Assembly: GCA_031412915.1 (NCBI GenBank)
Contig: JANODX010000211.1
Location: forward strand, 1 to 31,949
Length of the DNA stretch: 31,949 nt
Source: JAGNNV01 sp031412915
Lineage (GTDB): Bacteria; Acidobacteriota; Vicinamibacteria; Fen-336; JAGNNV01
Direction of reading: 5' to 3'
Positions 1 to 7,906 of the stretch are shown piece after piece. Positions within the stretch are counted from its first letter, which is position 1. The number at the start of each line of letters is the position of its first letter. The position numbers and the translations under genes are program-made. Below the pieces are notes generated by a model, which ran no database searches, was not told the origin of the DNA, and saw only the letters and a program-made list of their open reading frames with translations.

Positions 1-290
1 AGCGAAGTCCGCGAGGGTCTTGGGGGCTAAGCCGGGCCCCAAAGCTAGCTAGCTGAGTCGAAGGACGAAGCCGGATTCCTGAGCCGGCTCCGCTTCCCGG
101 ACCCGCTACAGAGCAAAGTCGCTGGCGCTCGTTTGTCACTCGGGCCGGAGCGACCAGGGGGTCTGGGGGGCGGGGCCGTTCACCGCCCCCCAGCCTTAAC
201 GATGGTAGGATCCCTGTTCCCCAGAAGGGACTCTCACCCTGAACGTACCCGGGTCGAGGGTCACGCCCTCTGGAGTTTCAAGAAACCCGA
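1..290. other. Left-edge region without an assignable gene
   Basis: No convincing coding sequence is seen here. One frame reads nine sense codons from the window edge to a TAA at 28-30 and another reaches TAG at 50-52, so the tail of an upstream gene may be present, but the frame cannot be decided. A short stem (TTGGGG 20-25 with CCCCAA 37-42) and the strong hairpin at 163-193 are the only structures noticed. Confidence 0.5.
163..193. other. Perfect 11-bp GC-rich hairpin
   Basis: CTGGGGGGCGG (163-173) is exactly complementary to CCGCCCCCCAG (183-193), with a 9-base loop. No T-tract follows on either strand, so it is not a standard intrinsic terminator. It lies about 100 bases before the GAF protein start and could be a transcript-end, attenuation or stability structure. 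The structure is seen directly; the role is unknown. Confidence 0.5.
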
Positions 291-821
291 ATGGAGGACT
301 TTCACCACGTGGCGTTGATGTCGGATGATGAGAAGCCATGGAAGCGCGACCTGGTCCGCACCGCCGCGAATCGGCGTGAACAAGTTGCGGCGCAGCTCGA
401 GACGGACATTCAAGCGGCACCTTCGTTCGAAGAGGCGCTCCGACTCGCGGTAGACAGCCTCAAGAAGAAGTTCGCCCGCTACACCGCGGTGTCGGCCTAC
501 GTGGCCGACGGCGAGGATCTGGCCATGCTGACCGCGGCCAATCGTCCAACCGGTCCGGAGCGTGTGGGCTCGGGCGGACCTCTGGCCGACGCGGCGCGCA
601 ATCCCCGCTCGACCATGATTTCGAACATCACCGAGGAGAGTGCCTGGAAAGCGGTCGGCCTGACCGTGGGGTCGCTGCTCATCGCCCCCGTCCGAACCGA
701 GGCCGGACTGTGGGCGATCCTCGAAGTCTGGAGCGATTTCCGCGATTCGTTCACGCCCCAGGACCAGCGTTTGCTCGAGCGTGTAGCCACCGCACTCGGC
801 AAGAAGACTCCCGCCGCCTAG
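291..821 (+). CDS. GAF-domain protein
   Basis: This is a 176-residue soluble protein. From about residue 35 to the end it reads like a single GAF domain: an alpha-helical start, 'YTAVSAYVADGEDL' strands, a central loop, 'GSLLIAPVRTEAGLWAILEVWSD', and a terminal helix typical of GAF folds ('FTPQDQRLLERVATALG'). GAF domains bind small ligands or act as dimerising sensors; the ligand cannot be read here. No output domain is fused. The start is uncertain: ATG at 291 has no clear ribosome site and an ATG at 318 is an alternative. It is followed after 18 bases by an aldolase gene on the same strand, so the two are probably co-transcribed, perhaps with the GAF protein sensing a metabolite. That link is inference. 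Confidence 0.75.
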   Translation: MEDFHHVALMSDDEKPWKRDLVRTAANRREQVAAQLETDIQAAPSFEEALRLAVDSLKKKFARYTAVSAYVADGEDLAMLTAANRPTGPERVGSGGPLADAARNPRSTMISNITEESAWKAVGLTVGSLLIAPVRTEAGLWAILEVWSDFRDSFTPQDQRLLERVATALGKKTPAA

Positions 822-839
822 TTCGTTTTCGAGGCGACG

Positions 840-1730
840 ATGCAGAGTTTCCTCACCGGCATCATCCCGCCGATAGTCACGCCCTTCGAGGCGGACGGCC
901 GGCTCGACCTCGCCGGGTACGAGGCCAACGTCGAGTCTTACGCGAGGTGCGACTTCTCCGGGTTGCTGGTCCTCGGCAGTAACGGCGAAGCCGCCTGTCT
1001 CTCCCAGAACGAGAAGGTCGCCATCATCAAGGCCGCGGTGGCGAGGTCCAACCGCCTGCCCATCTACGCCGGGACGGGAATGGATTCCACGCGGACCACC
1101 ATCGAATTGACCAAAGAGGCGGCGGATGCCGGTGCGACCGCGGCTCTGGTTCTCAATCCCTTTTTCTTCAAGACTCACCTTAACGGTGAGGCTTTGCGGA
1201 GACATTACGAAGCGGTCGCCGATGTCTCGCCCATTCCCGTCCTCCTCTATTCGATGCCCGGCGCCACCGGCCTCGCCATTCCGCCGAGCGTCGTCCATCA
1301 ACTGGCCAAGCATCCGAATATCCGGGGTATGAAGGACTCGAGCGGCGATATCGCGAACCTCCAGCGTATTCTGAAAGGCGTCCCCTCGGAGTTCCCGCTG
1401 GCCGCCGGCTCCGCCCCGGTGCTGTACCCTGCACTCAGTCTGGGCGCTTCGGGCGGGGTCGTCGCCGTGGCGGGTTGCGCTCCCGATGCCACCACCGCGG
1501 TCTACCGCGCGTTCAAGGCCGGCGACCACGACCGCGCCCGCACGCTCCAGCTCGCTTTGACGCCTCTCGCCATCGCGGTCACCGCCACCTATGGCGTCGC
1601 GGGCCTGAAGGCCGCGGTGACTCTCTCCGGGCGACGAGGCGGAATCCCTCGCCCGCCTTTGCCCACCGCCACCGAATCCGAGGTCGTCGAGATCAAACGC
1701 CTGATGGACGCAGCCCGCGCCGCGCTCTAG
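840..1730 (+). CDS. DHDPS/NAL-superfamily aldolase, HOGA1-like
   Basis: A 296-residue class I (Schiff-base) aldolase of the dihydrodipicolinate synthase / N-acetylneuraminate lyase superfamily, of normal length. The pyruvate-binding motif is GSNGE (46-50) instead of the GTTGE of typical DapA, the catalytic tyrosine is Y137 in 'LLYSMPG', and the Schiff-base lysine is K165 in 'GMKDSSGD'. 'GSNGE', 'SPIPVLLYS' and 'HPNIRGMKDSSGD' resemble mammalian 4-hydroxy-2-oxoglutarate aldolase (HOGA1) more than lysine-pathway DapA. The likely reaction is therefore reversible cleavage of a 4-hydroxy-2-oxo acid to pyruvate plus an aldehyde or glyoxylate, in the cytoplasm. The true substrate is not determined. 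GAGG at 831-834 lies 5 bases before the ATG. No dapB or other lysine gene is nearby. Confidence 0.85.
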   Translation: MQSFLTGIIPPIVTPFEADGRLDLAGYEANVESYARCDFSGLLVLGSNGEAACLSQNEKVAIIKAAVARSNRLPIYAGTGMDSTRTTIELTKEAADAGATAALVLNPFFFKTHLNGEALRRHYEAVADVSPIPVLLYSMPGATGLAIPPSVVHQLAKHPNIRGMKDSSGDIANLQRILKGVPSEFPLAAGSAPVLYPALSLGASGGVVAVAGCAPDATTAVYRAFKAGDHDRARTLQLALTPLAIAVTATYGVAGLKAAVTLSGRRGGIPRPPLPTATESEVVEIKRLMDAARAAL

Positions 1731-1746
1731 GCGCCCCCCTTGGGCT

Positions 1747-1763
1747 GCGCGAGTTTTTCGCGC
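1747..1763. terminator. Possible bidirectional hairpin between convergent genes
   Basis: GCGCGA (1747-1752) pairs with TCGCGC (1758-1763) around a GTTTT loop, in the 35-base gap between two convergent genes. The position suits a shared terminator, but the stem is short and there is no U-tract on either side. Confidence 0.3.
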
Positions 1764-1765
1764 GC

Positions 1766-4453
1766 TCAGAAGATCCAGGTCGGGGGCTTCGCCGACTTGA
1801 GCGCCATCTGCGTCTCCTCCCCGGCCGGGATCCGGACGAGAGAGATTCCCGGACGGCCCGAGAGGGATGGCGTCACACACGCCTGAGGCGGCGTATCCTT
1901 CGTCGGCAGGCGGTACTGGCCTTCGTGCATGAGCCGATAGACGCTCAAATAGGGCCAGTTTCCGAGCGAGAGCCTCGGTCCTTCGTCTCCTCCCCGAATG
2001 TCTCCGAAGATTCGGACCGCGGGACTCCCGCTCACCCGGATGTTCAGTTCGCCTGAGGCGATCATCTCTTCGCTCACGCGTGTCCGCCAGATCTGCCGGA
2101 ACGCCGTCGGGTCGCGGTGCCCCCGCAGGGTGGCGAGACCAAAGGCCGGCATGGTGGGCACGGGCGGCTCGAGAGCCTGACCATTGATCTCGACGCGAGG
2201 CGGCGGCGCCGGGCCGGTCTCGGCATCGATCAGGATCCATGCCGGGTCCAAAGGCCCGCCCGGCCGCGGAGATGTCGCGTCGATGCGGCATGACACCTCC
2301 AATGGCTGATCGAGGGCGACCGCCCAGGTCCCCCGCGCGGTGTCGGTGCGAGAAGCCGCGAAGGAACCGACCATGAGAACGGCAGAGCCGAGGATCGCAG
2401 CCAGGACCTTCGAGCGGGCATCGGCGCCAAAGGCCTTTATCGAAGAGACCAGGGCAAGGCTGAGGCCAAACCACAGCAGGCCACGGACGAGGCCTAGAAA
2501 CGAATCCCCCGACACTCCGAACCGTGCGAAAGCGACCGCGGGCAGAAGGGCTCCAAGTGCTGCGCATACAAGACCGGTGAGCAGGAGTCGCGGGCGGATT
2601 CCTTCCCGCCAGAACCGGTCGATCAACAAGGAGGCGCCGATGATCGTGAACGGGAGCGCGGGCGTCCCGTACTTGTTGAAGATGTGGTACGCGGGATAGG
2701 TCATCGAGAGCATGGCGAAGGGCAAGGCCACGAGGGCCAGGCGGCCCCCCAGCAGGGCCGGAAGACTCAGGAGGAAAAGGACGATCAGACCCCGGTGGAA
2801 GGGAACCTGAACCTCATAGGGAAGCACAAAGGAAAGGGCGAAGGGGTTGTCCGGCTGGCGCCAGAGCCGATGGAGGTTCGTGAAGACGGCCTGCGCGGAC
2901 GCGGCGGGGTGTCGGGAGACGAACCCTGCGACATCGATGAACGAAGATGAGGTTCCGGATTCTCCTTTCAAGGCGAGGAGTTCGCTCTGGTAGCTGGTGT
3001 CCTCGATCCGTAGCGGGCCCTGCCAGCCCTGGCTGTCCAGGTAGAGCCAGAAGCCCAGAGGATGGGGTGAGGTGTAGGCGAAGAAACCGTATTGCTTGTC
3101 AAGGACATACGCGAGCGGTTTCGAAAAGTGTTCCGCGGCGGCTACGGGAAGAAGCACGCTCACGACACCAAGGAGCGGAGCCAGGATGAGCGCCTTCTGC
3201 TTCGCAAGCCAAAGGCCCCAGGGCAGAAGACACAGGGCCAGGGCCACCAGGAGAAACGAGAGACCCTGGGGATGCAGAGAGAGACCCGCGCCGAGCAGGA
3301 CGCCCGTACCGAGGAGGCCCCGCAGCCCGCCCCCGGTGCGCAAGGCGCCAAGAGCCGCGAGCGCACCCATCGTCCAGGCCGCGAGGATGAACGGTTCGGG
3401 TTGGACGATTCCGGGAAGAATCGAAAAACTCGGATGCAACAAGGCGAGGGCGAGGGCGACCTTCGCGGCACGCGATCCTATTTCGGCCTCGCAGATCGCC
3501 ACCAGCGCCGCAACCGACAGGGCCATGGCGAGGCCCTGAACGGCATAGATCACGGCCAGGCCAAAGCCGAGAAAGCGCAGCAGGCCATAGAGCAGTCCCG
3601 TCGCCGGCAAGGCGAGATAGGGCTGGACTTCGGTCAGAAGCGGACCCAGATCGAGGGGCGACCGCAAATGGATCAGGGCGTCGGCGAACCTGCCCCCCAT
3701 CTGAAAATAGGCCGCGGGATCGCCCAGAGGAAGCGGCTGATTGAAGCGCAGCAACTGGACGCTGGTCAGAGCGAGCGACGAGACGAACGCGAGCACGGAC
3801 AGCCGGCTGGCATCGCCCCACGAGGGGAACCGGGCTTCCTTGATCGCAAGAACCAGCGGAGTCAGAAGAAGGGCCAAGGCGAGCACGGGCAAGAGTTGCG
3901 CAAGAGCGATCTCAGCGAACGTTCCAGACAGCGTCTCCCGAGTCAGGCCGAAGAAGGCGGCCAAGAGGACGACCGCGGCGGCCAGGGCCGGCCGGGGTCC
4001 GCGGGAGGCGAGGAGAACCCCGAGTATGCCCAGCGCGACCATCACCCCCGTCTCCAGGCGGGATGGACCCTCGCGCTCGATCACCAGTTCGTGAAGCCGA
4101 AAGCGCGCTGCGGACTCGATCGACAAGGCGCCGCCTTTGGGGAAGTCGAAGCGGACGCTTTCTGGAATTTCGGTGGCGGCGACCATGAGGTCCGCACCTT
4201 CTCCGTGAAGTCGAATGGGACCGGAGCCCGACAGCCGCACGGTCAAGCGCAAAGCTCCGCGGGGAAGATCGACGCGCGCCCCCTGTCCCTCGGACACGAT
4301 CCCCGGCAGATCCAGTCGACCTCGACCGAAGCCGGTGGTCAGACCGTGGGCTCCAAAGTTCGCAGGAGCGACCATCCGGGTGACGAGGATGGGAGAAAGA
4401 AGCAGCACGGCGAGGGCCGCCACCCACAGCGTGCGGGCCTTGGGGATGGTCAA
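1766..4453 (-). CDS. Large multi-pass membrane protein, GT-C glycosyltransferase-like
   Basis: With TTG start at 4453, overlapping the upstream stop in the pattern TTGA, this is 895 residues; the longer in-frame start at 4693 lies inside the deacetylase gene and its extra residues look non-coding. Layout: one membrane helix (about 10-28), an extracytoplasmic beta-rich stretch (45-130), then many hydrophobic helices (about 135-720) and a soluble beta-rich C-terminal region of about 180 residues. An early acidic motif 'DPAAYF' (245-250), 'QPEPF' (351-355) and a late 'NKYGTPALPF' loop fit the GT-C fold of ArnT/PMT-type enzymes, which use polyprenyl-phosphate sugars outside the inner membrane. 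It ends a run with a GT2 and a YdjC deacetylase, which supports transfer of a lipid-linked (amino)sugar. Acceptor unknown; the family call rests on topology and weak motifs. Confidence 0.65.
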   Translation of the reverse strand: MTIPKARTLWVAALAVLLLSPILVTRMVAPANFGAHGLTTGFGRGRLDLPGIVSEGQGARVDLPRGALRLTVRLSGSGPIRLHGEGADLMVAATEIPESVRFDFPKGGALSIESAARFRLHELVIEREGPSRLETGVMVALGILGVLLASRGPRPALAAAVVLLAAFFGLTRETLSGTFAEIALAQLLPVLALALLLTPLVLAIKEARFPSWGDASRLSVLAFVSSLALTSVQLLRFNQPLPLGDPAAYFQMGGRFADALIHLRSPLDLGPLLTEVQPYLALPATGLLYGLLRFLGFGLAVIYAVQGLAMALSVAALVAICEAEIGSRAAKVALALALLHPSFSILPGIVQPEPFILAAWTMGALAALGALRTGGGLRGLLGTGVLLGAGLSLHPQGLSFLLVALALCLLPWGLWLAKQKALILAPLLGVVSVLLPVAAAEHFSKPLAYVLDKQYGFFAYTSPHPLGFWLYLDSQGWQGPLRIEDTSYQSELLALKGESGTSSSFIDVAGFVSRHPAASAQAVFTNLHRLWRQPDNPFALSFVLPYEVQVPFHRGLIVLFLLSLPALLGGRLALVALPFAMLSMTYPAYHIFNKYGTPALPFTIIGASLLIDRFWREGIRPRLLLTGLVCAALGALLPAVAFARFGVSGDSFLGLVRGLLWFGLSLALVSSIKAFGADARSKVLAAILGSAVLMVGSFAASRTDTARGTWAVALDQPLEVSCRIDATSPRPGGPLDPAWILIDAETGPAPPPRVEINGQALEPPVPTMPAFGLATLRGHRDPTAFRQIWRTRVSEEMIASGELNIRVSGSPAVRIFGDIRGGDEGPRLSLGNWPYLSVYRLMHEGQYRLPTKDTPPQACVTPSLSGRPGISLVRIPAGEETQMALKSAKPPTWIF

Positions 4454-5274
4454 TCGATCTCCGAGTATCGCGTCAGTTGGACCTTGTGACGGTTCAGGGC
4501 GTCGCGCACATCCGTGGCTGTGACGGCCCCGAGCTCCTGTCGCCACTTGAAGCCCCAGGCGGGGTACTGGCGCTCCAGAGCCCCCTGATCGATCCCCGGG
4601 TGCACCACGACCTCGGTGATCCCCTCGGGCAACGTGGGAATTCCCTGCACGAAGTCTCGAACGGTGACCCGGCCGCTGGGAGAGGTCAACCACAACGAAT
4701 CGGGCGTCACCAGGCCTCGAGTCCGGGCCGCCCGCTGCAGGCCTTTGGCCAGCGGGGCCAGAAGGAGACTGAACTTCGTTCGCGAGGGAACCACCCGGCG
4801 GCCCGCCCGAATGCCCCTAATGTGGTACCGCTCGGCCAGACGGAGGACGATTCCCCGGAGCTGGGGGAAGAAATGGGTGTGCTGATGGGAGTCGAGGTGA
4901 GAGACGGTCAGACCGGCGTCTCGAACCCGCTTGATTTGGGCGCCGAGTTCCAGCTCGATCTCGCGCGGATCGATACGTCCCTTGACCATCCCCAGGAAGA
5001 GTTGACGGTACGTCTTGGGCAACTCCCGCCTGGGGGCGAGGGTCTTCAAGACCTCCGGGCCGAGGAGAGGCCGCTCCTCGACCAGAGCGAGGTGGATCCC
5101 GAGGTCGAGCGATCCCCGCTTTTCGACCAGCCGGCAGGCATGGTCGAAGGCGCGACCGCAGGCCACGATCGACGCGCTGGTCACGATGCCCTCTTCGTGG
5201 CCCTGGAGGACGCCGCGGTTGATCCCTTCATGAAGGCCGAGATCGTCTCCGCTCACGATCAGCTTGCGCGTCAT
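4450..5274 (-). CDS. YdjC/ChbG-family carbohydrate deacetylase, NaxD-like
   Basis: A 274-residue member of the YdjC family, metal-dependent enzymes that remove N-acetyl groups from sugars. The metal/active-site residues are visible: D10-D11 in 'SGDDLGL', H61 in 'GIHLALVEERP', and the cluster 'SHLDSHQHTHFFP' (125-137). The ATG at 5274 is chosen because it overlaps the stop of the preceding methyltransferase gene (ATGA) and begins exactly at the conserved N-terminus; the upstream in-frame extension is inside that gene. It is translationally coupled on both sides. Its position between a GT2 and a GT-C-like protein matches NaxD of Francisella, which deacetylates an undecaprenyl-phosphate-linked N-acetylhexosamine before transfer to lipid A. 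That specific substrate is inference; chitobiose deacetylation (ChbG) is less likely in this context. Confidence 0.85.
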   Translation of the reverse strand: MTRKLIVSGDDLGLHEGINRGVLQGHEEGIVTSASIVACGRAFDHACRLVEKRGSLDLGIHLALVEERPLLGPEVLKTLAPRRELPKTYRQLFLGMVKGRIDPREIELELGAQIKRVRDAGLTVSHLDSHQHTHFFPQLRGIVLRLAERYHIRGIRAGRRVVPSRTKFSLLLAPLAKGLQRAARTRGLVTPDSLWLTSPSGRVTVRDFVQGIPTLPEGITEVVVHPGIDQGALERQYPAWGFKWRQELGAVTATDVRDALNRHKVQLTRYSEID

Positions 5275-5912
5275 GGTCCGGGCCTGCGCGCGGTCAGAAG
5301 AAGGTGCGGGGAGGCATAGCCGCGGTCGAGGCGTCGAAGTTCGACATCCGCGAAACCGATTCGAAGAAGCCTTTGCCGCAACTGTTCTCCGCTCTCGAAA
5401 TGCATGGCGTCGCCCTTCGTGATTCGAAGGATCCTTGTGCTGACAAACTCCTGCAGCCTCAACCGCTCGAACTTCCAACGGGGGTCGGTGCCGATCTCTT
5501 TCAGAACGAATGTTCCGCCGGGCGAGAGTTTCTGGAAACAGACACCCAGGAACGAAGCCCAGGCACCCGCCGGCACCAGGTACAAGACGTCGACCAGGCA
5601 GACCGCGTCGAACCCCGATTCGGGGAGAGCCTCCAGGCGGCCGTGTCGAAACTCGACGCGGGGCCTCGCCCCTATGGTCGCTCGCGCCGAAACGATCTTG
5701 GTTTCGGAGAGATCGATGCCGAGAGCCCTCGCCGCGGAATGCCGCAGGGTCACTTCATTCGCGATGAGTCCATGACCGCAGCCGACATCGAGGAGGAAGC
5801 CGCGGTCGGGCAGGGCATCGACCACGACCGACAGAGGGGCCGACCACGCGCGCAATCGGGTGTGAAGCCGCGTGCCCCACGACTGGTTTCGATAGAGCGA
5901 CAGGGCGCGCAA
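5271..5912 (-). CDS. Class I SAM-dependent methyltransferase
   Basis: A 213-residue protein with the Rossmann-fold SAM-binding motif I 'LLDVGCGHG' (40-48), an acidic residue after strand 2 in 'ALGIDLSE', and 'GFDAVCLVDVLYLVP' plus 'LSPGGTFVLKEI' as motifs IV-VI of Methyltransf_11/25-type enzymes. The apparent start is TTG at 5912 with no clear ribosome site, 15 bases after the GT2 gene stop, so translation may be coupled to it; the exact start is uncertain. The substrate is unknown. Being sandwiched between GT2 and deacetylase genes suggests methylation of a sugar or lipid carrier in the same surface-glycan pathway, which is inference. Confidence 0.8.
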   Translation of the reverse strand: MRALSLYRNQSWGTRLHTRLRAWSAPLSVVVDALPDRGFLLDVGCGHGLIANEVTLRHSAARALGIDLSETKIVSARATIGARPRVEFRHGRLEALPESGFDAVCLVDVLYLVPAGAWASFLGVCFQKLSPGGTFVLKEIGTDPRWKFERLRLQEFVSTRILRITKGDAMHFESGEQLRQRLLRIGFADVELRRLDRGYASPHLLLTARRPGP

Positions 5913-5927
5913 GGGACGAGGGCCCGC

Positions 5928-6623
5928 TCAGGCCACCTCGCGGCGCAAGGCCACGAGTTCGCGCAGAATCTTCACGATCACCGCAGGCGAGGAGAGGGTC
6001 GAAGTCCCCCGCGAGCGTGGGAAGTAGTCGACGCCGATCTGGATGATGTGGGCGCCCGCCCTACGGGCCCGGCACAGGAACTCCACATCGATGAAGCTCC
6101 CGTCGCTCTTCAGGGTGAATTTCTGAAGCAGCTCGCGCTTGAAGAGCTTGAAGGAAAAATTGACATCCTTGATGGCGAGACCGAAAAGGACGCGAACCAG
6201 CGAGTTGTAGAAGAACGAATAGATGGTCCGGAGCAGGCCCTCGGAGGTGCGGTCGAACCGGTACCCGGAGACCACATCCGCCTTCTGGACTTCGAGAAGC
6301 CGCACCGCCTTGCGCACTTCGTGGAGATCGAAAGGAAGATCGGCGTCCGTGTAGAGAACGAGGTCCTTGGAGGCCGCGGCGTAGCCCGCGCGCAGGGTCC
6401 CGCCGAGCTTCAGGTTCTTCTTGTTGTGAACCGCCTGGACCCTCGGGTCCTGCGCCCTCAACGACTCGATGATCTCGCGGGTTCGATCCGTGGAGGCGTC
6501 GTTGACCAGGATGATCTCGTAGTCGTTGGTCAGGGGACGGAGGGCATCCACCGCCGCTTCGTAGGCGCGATGCACATAGTCCTCTTCGTTGAAGAGGGGA
6601 AACACCACGCTGATGGACGTCAT
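5928..6623 (-). CDS. Family 2 glycosyltransferase, polyprenyl-phosphate sugar synthase type
   Basis: A 231-residue GT-A fold transferase of the DPM1/ArnC/GtrB type. Seen: N-terminal 'ISVVFPLFNEEDYV', nucleotide-binding 'VNDASTD' (40-46), 'NLKLGGTLRAGYAAA', the metal-binding D-x-D as 'YTDADLPF' (91-98), and 'KDVNFSFKLFKREL', typical of enzymes that load a sugar onto a polyprenyl-phosphate. It lacks the C-terminal membrane helices found in ArnC and GtrB, so it resembles single-domain DPM1-like enzymes. The ATG overlaps the stop of the upstream GT4 gene by four bases (ATGA). The predicted role is cytoplasmic-face synthesis of the donor used later by the GT-C-like protein. The sugar is not determined. 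Confidence 0.85.
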   Translation of the reverse strand: MTSISVVFPLFNEEDYVHRAYEAAVDALRPLTNDYEIILVNDASTDRTREIIESLRAQDPRVQAVHNKKNLKLGGTLRAGYAAASKDLVLYTDADLPFDLHEVRKAVRLLEVQKADVVSGYRFDRTSEGLLRTIYSFFYNSLVRVLFGLAIKDVNFSFKLFKRELLQKFTLKSDGSFIDVEFLCRARRAGAHIIQIGVDYFPRSRGTSTLSSPAVIVKILRELVALRREVA

Positions 6624-7879
6624 GGCCGGGACGGAGAATAGTGGGAAGGGAGGGACTTGAGAAGCTGCTCGTAGGTTTCCCGGGTCCGAACCTCCGAGTG
6701 TTCGAGGGCCACGAACCGCCGCGCTCGTTCCCCCATCGCCTCCGCCGCCGGCCGGTTCGTCAGGATCGCGTCGAGGGCGCGAGTCAGGTCGCCCTCCTCA
6801 TCGCAGGAATCGACCCGCCGGGCGACATCGTGCGGAATCTCCTTCTGATTGGCGAGGTCGGAGATGACGACGGGGCGACCCTGCGCCATCACGCGCAAAA
6901 GCGCAGCCGAAGTCTCGCGCCCGGTGGGGTAGCGAAGGTGGACCACCGCGTCGGTCAGGGCCATGGCCGCGGCAAAGTCGTCGGGCTCGAGGCGGCCGGC
7001 CACCACGGCGCGCGGAGTCACGCCCGTCCTCTCGAGCAGCGCGCCCAGCCAGGGAGCGTCGGCCACCGGCCCGGCGAGAAGGAGGCGGACCGTCGGGTGA
7101 ATCTCGGCGAGCCGCGCGATCGCGCGCGCCACCGTTTCGATCCTCTTCTCCCGGGTGACGAGGCCAAAGCAGCCCACGGTCGCGGAGTTCAGGGAAAGCC
7201 CCAGCCGGGTCCGCAACGCCGCGACCGCCCCCGCGCTGACGGCCTGGGCCTGAACCGGCATGGCCAGTCTGGAACACTCCAGATCCGGACGGGCGGCCTG
7301 GACCGCCTCCGCCATGCAGGAGTTGTGGACACCCACCGCAAGGGCGTGGGCAATCGCGGGCTTAAAAAGCGGAAAGGCATAGAGCAGAAGATCGCCGGCC
7401 GAGTTGAAATGCGCGTCCTTCAACCGCTCGGCCGTGCCCGGATAGCTCTTCTCGACGGCCTCGAGGTAGGACGCGTGGCTTTTCTCGGCGCTCATCCGCT
7501 TTCCGTGATTCGAAGGATCGGCCGCGTAGGCCCGGGATTCCGGCGATTCCAGATACCGTCGCGCGAAAGAATGATGGAGGACGAGATCGTGAAGAACCAC
7601 CACTCCGGGAACGCGCTCCATCCACTCGTACATGAAATCGTGAGCGGGGGCGTTCCCCATCTGGTAGATCACGGCATGGTAGGGCTCGGCGGCCGCCCGG
7701 GCGAGGAGATCGCCTATGGGAAACGCGCCTCCCTTCGGGTCCACGCTCCCCTGGTCTGGATCGTGAAACAGGTCGACGGCGTGCGAACTTCGAAGGGCCC
7801 TGGTCACATCGATGGTGTAGTCCGCGATCCCGGTCGGAGACGGCGGAAGGGGCGAGACGATGGCCAGTCTCAAAAGCAC
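6620..7879 (-). CDS. GT4-family (GT-B fold) glycosyltransferase
   Basis: A 419-residue GT-B glycosyltransferase. Its N-terminal acceptor domain begins 'LAIVSPLPPSPTGIADYT', contains 'VVVLHDLVLHH' (93-103) and has the glycine-rich start of strand 1. The C-terminal nucleotide-sugar domain has 'GCFGLVTREKRIE', 'LLLAGPV', 'GRLEPDDFAAAMALTDAVVHLRYP' and the retaining-enzyme segment 'GRETSAALLRVMAQGRPVVIS'. The start is GTG at 7879, or TTG at 7873, 27 bases after the upstream methyltransferase. Enzymes with 'VLHDLVLHH' are common in O-antigen and exopolysaccharide loci, often beside WbdD-like methyltransferases as here. The likely role is adding a residue to a surface glycan; donor and acceptor are unknown. 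Confidence 0.85.
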   Translation of the reverse strand: MLLRLAIVSPLPPSPTGIADYTIDVTRALRSSHAVDLFHDPDQGSVDPKGGAFPIGDLLARAAAEPYHAVIYQMGNAPAHDFMYEWMERVPGVVVLHDLVLHHSFARRYLESPESRAYAADPSNHGKRMSAEKSHASYLEAVEKSYPGTAERLKDAHFNSAGDLLLYAFPLFKPAIAHALAVGVHNSCMAEAVQAARPDLECSRLAMPVQAQAVSAGAVAALRTRLGLSLNSATVGCFGLVTREKRIETVARAIARLAEIHPTVRLLLAGPVADAPWLGALLERTGVTPRAVVAGRLEPDDFAAAMALTDAVVHLRYPTGRETSAALLRVMAQGRPVVISDLANQKEIPHDVARRVDSCDEEGDLTRALDAILTNRPAAEAMGERARRFVALEHSEVRTRETYEQLLKSLPSHYSPSRP

Positions 7880-7906
7880 TCCCCGCGGACGGCCGCGCGC
7901 CCGAGC

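Noticed and set aside
261..2567. Very long open frame (768 codons) on the minus strand
   Set aside because: It is antisense to the clear GAF and aldolase genes and to the tail of the GT-C-like gene, is Arg/Gly-rich and matches no family; long shadows are expected at this GC content.
3092..4489. 465-codon plus-strand frame
   Set aside because: It is antisense to the membrane helices of the GT-C-like protein and full of Gln/Arg/Glu/Gly, the usual complement of hydrophobic GC-rich codons.
4454..4693. N-terminal extension of the GT-C-like protein
   Set aside because: These 80 codons lie wholly inside the YdjC gene and have shadow composition; the TTG at the YdjC stop precedes the first true membrane helix.
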